Source: DAOTVY01 sp041082245 (GTDB lineage: Bacteria > Chloroflexota > Chloroflexia > DTKN01). From it: DNA of 32,737 nucleotides. The notes under the pieces are model-generated. The model was not told the DNA's origin. It ran no database searches and worked only from the letters and a program-made list of their open reading frames with translations. The position numbers and the translations under genes are program-made. Below are positions 31,295 to 32,737 of the stretch, piece after piece. Each line of letters opens with the position of its first letter. Position 1 is the stretch's first letter. Where the stretch lies: the NCBI GenBank assembly GCA_041082245.1, contig JBDOIE010000093.1, positions 1-32,737 on the forward strand, given 5' to 3'.

Positions 31295-31303
31295 ATTATA
31301 GCA
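31295..31303 (-). promoter_or_regulatory. Extended -10 promoter of trmFO
   Basis: Read leftward, TGC-TATAAT is a perfect -10 with the TGn extension and no clear -35. A start near 31288 places the ATG at 31248 about 40 nt downstream, which also supports the chosen start. Confidence 0.6.
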
Positions 31304-31313
31304 CATCCGCCTG

Positions 31314-31322
31314 TGGTATAAT
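31314..31322 (+). promoter_or_regulatory. Extended -10 promoter of miaA
   Basis: TGG-TATAAT, again with no clear -35. A start near 31329 gives a leader of about 24 nt before the ATG at 31353. Together with the trmFO element it forms an inverted repeat: 31295-31305 and 31312-31322 are complementary at 10 of 11 positions. Confidence 0.6.
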
Positions 31323-31352
31323 CCCAGAGCAAAGCGCCGCCCGAGGGAAGCG

Positions 31353-32270
31353 ATGGAGATACCGGTAATCGTGCTGCTGGGGCCGACCGGGGTCGGCAAG
31401 ACGCCGCTTGCGGTAGAGCTGGCGCTGGCGCTCGAGGGCGAGATCGTCTCCGCCGATTCCCGCCAGGTCTACCGGGGCATGGACATCGGCACCGCCAAGC
31501 CGACGCCCGCACAGCGCGCCGCCGTGCCCCACCATCTCCTGGATGTTGTTGCGCCGGACGAACCGTTCACCCTGGCCGACTTTTGCGACCGTGCCACCGC
31601 AGCCCTCCAGGATATCGCGCGCCGCGGCCGCTTGCCGTTCCTGGTGGGTGGCACAGGCCAGTACCTGGCCGCAATGCTCGAAGGGTGGAAAGTCCCGCGC
31701 GTGCCCCCTCAACCGGAAATCCGGGCGCGCCTGCAGCGCGAAGCCGAGGCGCAAGGGGTGGCGGCGCTGTACCGCCGCCTCCAGGAGGTCGACCCGGAAA
31801 GCGCGGCCCGGATCCTTCCGGGCAACCTGCGCCGGATCATCCGGGCCCTGGAGGTCTACGAGGTCACCGGGGTACCCTTCTCCCGGCAGCGTGGGCGCGA
31901 GCCGCCGCCTTTCCGGTATTGCGTACTGGGGCTGACCATGGAGCGCCCGGCGCTCTACGCGCGCGTAGATCGTCGCGCCGAGGAGATGGTACGCCAGGGC
32001 CTGGTGGAAGAGGTGCGCCGGCTCCTCGCGCGGGGCTATCACTGGGACCTCCCGGCGATGTCCGGCCTGGGATACATCCAGTTTCGCCCCTTCATCGAAG
32101 GCCGCTGTTCCCTGGAAGAGGCGCTCGAGCGCCTGAAGCGTGACACCCACGCCTTCATCCGGCACCAGTACACGTGGTTCCGCCGGTTTCGTGTGGAACG
32201 GTGGTTCGATGCCGGCCGGCCGGAGGTATCCGCCGAGGTGCAGGCTTTCCTTCGGAAAAGCCCGATTTGA
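31353..32270 (+). CDS. miaA: tRNA dimethylallyltransferase MiaA
   Basis: The 305-aa enzyme transfers a dimethylallyl group to A37 of tRNAs that read UNN codons. The P-loop is LLGPTGVGKTPLA (residues 8-20). The next motif, SADSRQVYRGMDIGTAKP (33-50), is diagnostic, and LVGGTGQYLAAML and the C-terminal MSGLGYIQF and TWFRRF blocks complete the family pattern. Length is normal. The ATG at 31353 follows GAGGGAAG. The TGA stop lies within the -35 hexamer of the next promoter. The gene diverges from trmFO over about 100 bp. Confidence 0.96.
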   Translation: MEIPVIVLLGPTGVGKTPLAVELALALEGEIVSADSRQVYRGMDIGTAKPTPAQRAAVPHHLLDVVAPDEPFTLADFCDRATAALQDIARRGRLPFLVGGTGQYLAAMLEGWKVPRVPPQPEIRARLQREAEAQGVAALYRRLQEVDPESAARILPGNLRRIIRALEVYEVTGVPFSRQRGREPPPFRYCVLGLTMERPALYARVDRRAEEMVRQGLVEEVRRLLARGYHWDLPAMSGLGYIQFRPFIEGRCSLEEALERLKRDTHAFIRHQYTWFRRFRVERWFDAGRPEVSAEVQAFLRKSPI

Positions 32271-32295
32271 CAGAATGGGGCTTTTGTGGTATAGT
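32267..32295 (+). promoter_or_regulatory. Sigma-70 promoter of the cold-shock gene
   Basis: TTGACA (32267-32272, overlapping the miaA stop), a 17-bp spacer with a TGn extension and TATAGT (32290-32295). The start near 32302 leaves a leader of about 185 nt. Confidence 0.87.
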
Positions 32296-32301
32296 ACATA
32301 C

Positions 32302-32487
32302 GCAAGGCGTAGCAGGTGTGGCACCTCAGGTACGATCGAGAATCGGCCGCGAAGGTATCACCGCCGGAGCCTTCGCGGCCTTCATTTGTAGGGCTCCTGC
32401 TCGACCTCGCAGGTACCGGTGTGGCGGGACCGGAAAAAAGGCAAATGGGCGTTCGTGGAACGCCCGCAATCAGGAGGTAGTAGTACA
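32302..32487 (+). promoter_or_regulatory. Hairpin-rich cold-shock mRNA leader
   Basis: Three hairpins are visible: a perfect 11-bp stem GGCCGCGAAGG/CCTTCGCGGCC (32345-32355 and 32370-32380) with a 14-nt loop; CCGGT/ACCGG (32416-32420 and 32429-32433) followed by AAAAAA; and a perfect 7-bp stem GGGCGTT/AACGCCC (32447-32453 and 32459-32465), ending six bases before the AGGAGG ribosome site. Long structured leaders are usual for csp genes, where they regulate stability and translation with temperature. The first stem has only a weak T-rich tail, so attenuation is possible but not shown. Confidence 0.6.
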
Positions 32488-32694
32488 ATGCGCGAGCGCG
32501 GTCACGTGAAGTGGTTCAATGCCACGAAGGGGTACGGGTTCATCTCCCGGAACGAGGGCGGAGACGTCTTCGTTCACTTCTCTGCCATCCAGGGCGCGGG
32601 TTACCGCACCCTCGAGGAAGGCGAGGAGGTCGAGTTCGAGGTCGAGCAGACCCCCAAGGGCCCGCAGGCGATCAACGTCGTCCGGATGGGCTAA
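32488..32694 (+). CDS. Cold-shock domain protein (CspA family)
   Basis: The 68-aa OB-fold protein binds single-stranded RNA or DNA and acts as an RNA chaperone or antiterminator. RNP1 is KGYGFIS (residues 14-20) and RNP2 is DVFVHFSAI (about 26-34). The opening GHVKWFNATKG and the closing PKGPQAINVVRM are typical of the family. The ATG at 32488 is supported by AGGAGG about ten bases upstream. It is monocistronic as far as the window shows; the last 43 bases are GC-rich with no clear terminator. The csp paralogue letter cannot be assigned. Confidence 0.96.
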   Translation: MRERGHVKWFNATKGYGFISRNEGGDVFVHFSAIQGAGYRTLEEGEEVEFEVEQTPKGPQAINVVRMG

Positions 32695-32737
32695 TCGTCA
32701 GCGCAGCAGAGCGGCGGCCCGCACCCCGGGGCCCCGG

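Noticed and set aside
31248..31296. ATG at 31296 as the trmFO start.
   Set aside because: It overlaps the -10 hexamer and precedes the expected transcription start, with no ribosome site.
32695..32737. Terminator after the cold-shock gene.
   Set aside because: The remaining 43 bases are GC-rich with GGGGCC repeats, but no complete stem and T-run fit before the window ends.

Overview
The window is GC-rich, gene-dense bacterial DNA. It has almost certainly chromosomal content: rpoB-rpoC, gltX, miaA, trmFO, lipM and a cold-shock gene. The combination suggests a thermophilic or moderately thermophilic member of the Chloroflexota (Anaerolineae-like). This rests on the proline/threonine-rich lipoprotein linker of the sugar-binding protein, a LipM-type octanoyltransferase, folate-dependent TrmFO, a long coiled-coil insert in RpoC, the absence of Gram-negative envelope genes and strong Shine-Dalgarno sites. 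The taxonomic placement is inference.

Layout. 1-52: the start of a leftward membrane-protein gene cut by the window edge. 53-550: a gene-free, hairpin-rich stretch with a REP-like inverted pair and one copy of a roughly 180-205 bp dispersed element with terminal inverted repeats. 551-1616: a consensus promoter, a small SMR/EamA-like membrane protein and a YkoP-like protein. 1613-3119 (leftward): a soluble FtsK/SpoIIIE-type ATPase and a small two-helix membrane protein, behind a perfect sigma-70 promoter with a LexA-like palindrome in its spacer. 3209-3412: the second copy of the dispersed element. 3426-6631 (rightward): promoter, 50-aa membrane protein, gltX and a GT4 glycosyltransferase. 6600-9142 (leftward): lipM, an anchored clan GH-A glycoside hydrolase and a NUDIX hydrolase. 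9218-15216 (rightward): a sugar ABC transporter operon (binding lipoprotein, two permeases, ATPase) with a long structured leader. 15194-18250 (leftward): a 1018-aa fusion of a GH-A-like domain and an O-antigen-ligase/Wzy-type membrane polymerase. 18600-26985 (rightward): rpoB and rpoC, ending at a strong intrinsic terminator. 27036-31248 (leftward): trmFO and a large soluble GAF/PAS histidine kinase. 31353-32270: miaA. 32488-32694: a cold-shock protein gene with its own promoter and a hairpin-rich leader.

How the genes fit together. One theme is surface glycan: a GT4 glycosyltransferase, two related extracytoplasmic glycoside hydrolases (one fused to a glycan polymerase/ligase), a YkoP-like protein, a possible lipid-carrier flippase-like protein and a carbohydrate ABC importer whose permeases carry unusual insertions. 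The rest is core information processing: RNA polymerase, tRNA charging and tRNA modification. Promoters are unusually easy to read. Most are TTGACA or one mismatch from it, a spacer of exactly 17 bp and TATA(C/G/A)T. Several gene pairs converge with overlapping 3' ends and no terminator between them.

The points most worth a second look are the hydrolase-polymerase fusion, parallel two-helix insertions in both ABC permeases plus an outsized loop in the MalG-like one, a zinc-ribbon-like insert in RpoB and a Gly in place of the usual Asn before the RpoC DFDGD motif. Also notable are the LexA-like box at the FtsK-like gene, face-to-face promoters upstream of rpoB, a near-symmetric divergent promoter between trmFO and miaA, and the dispersed element placed just upstream of two promoters.
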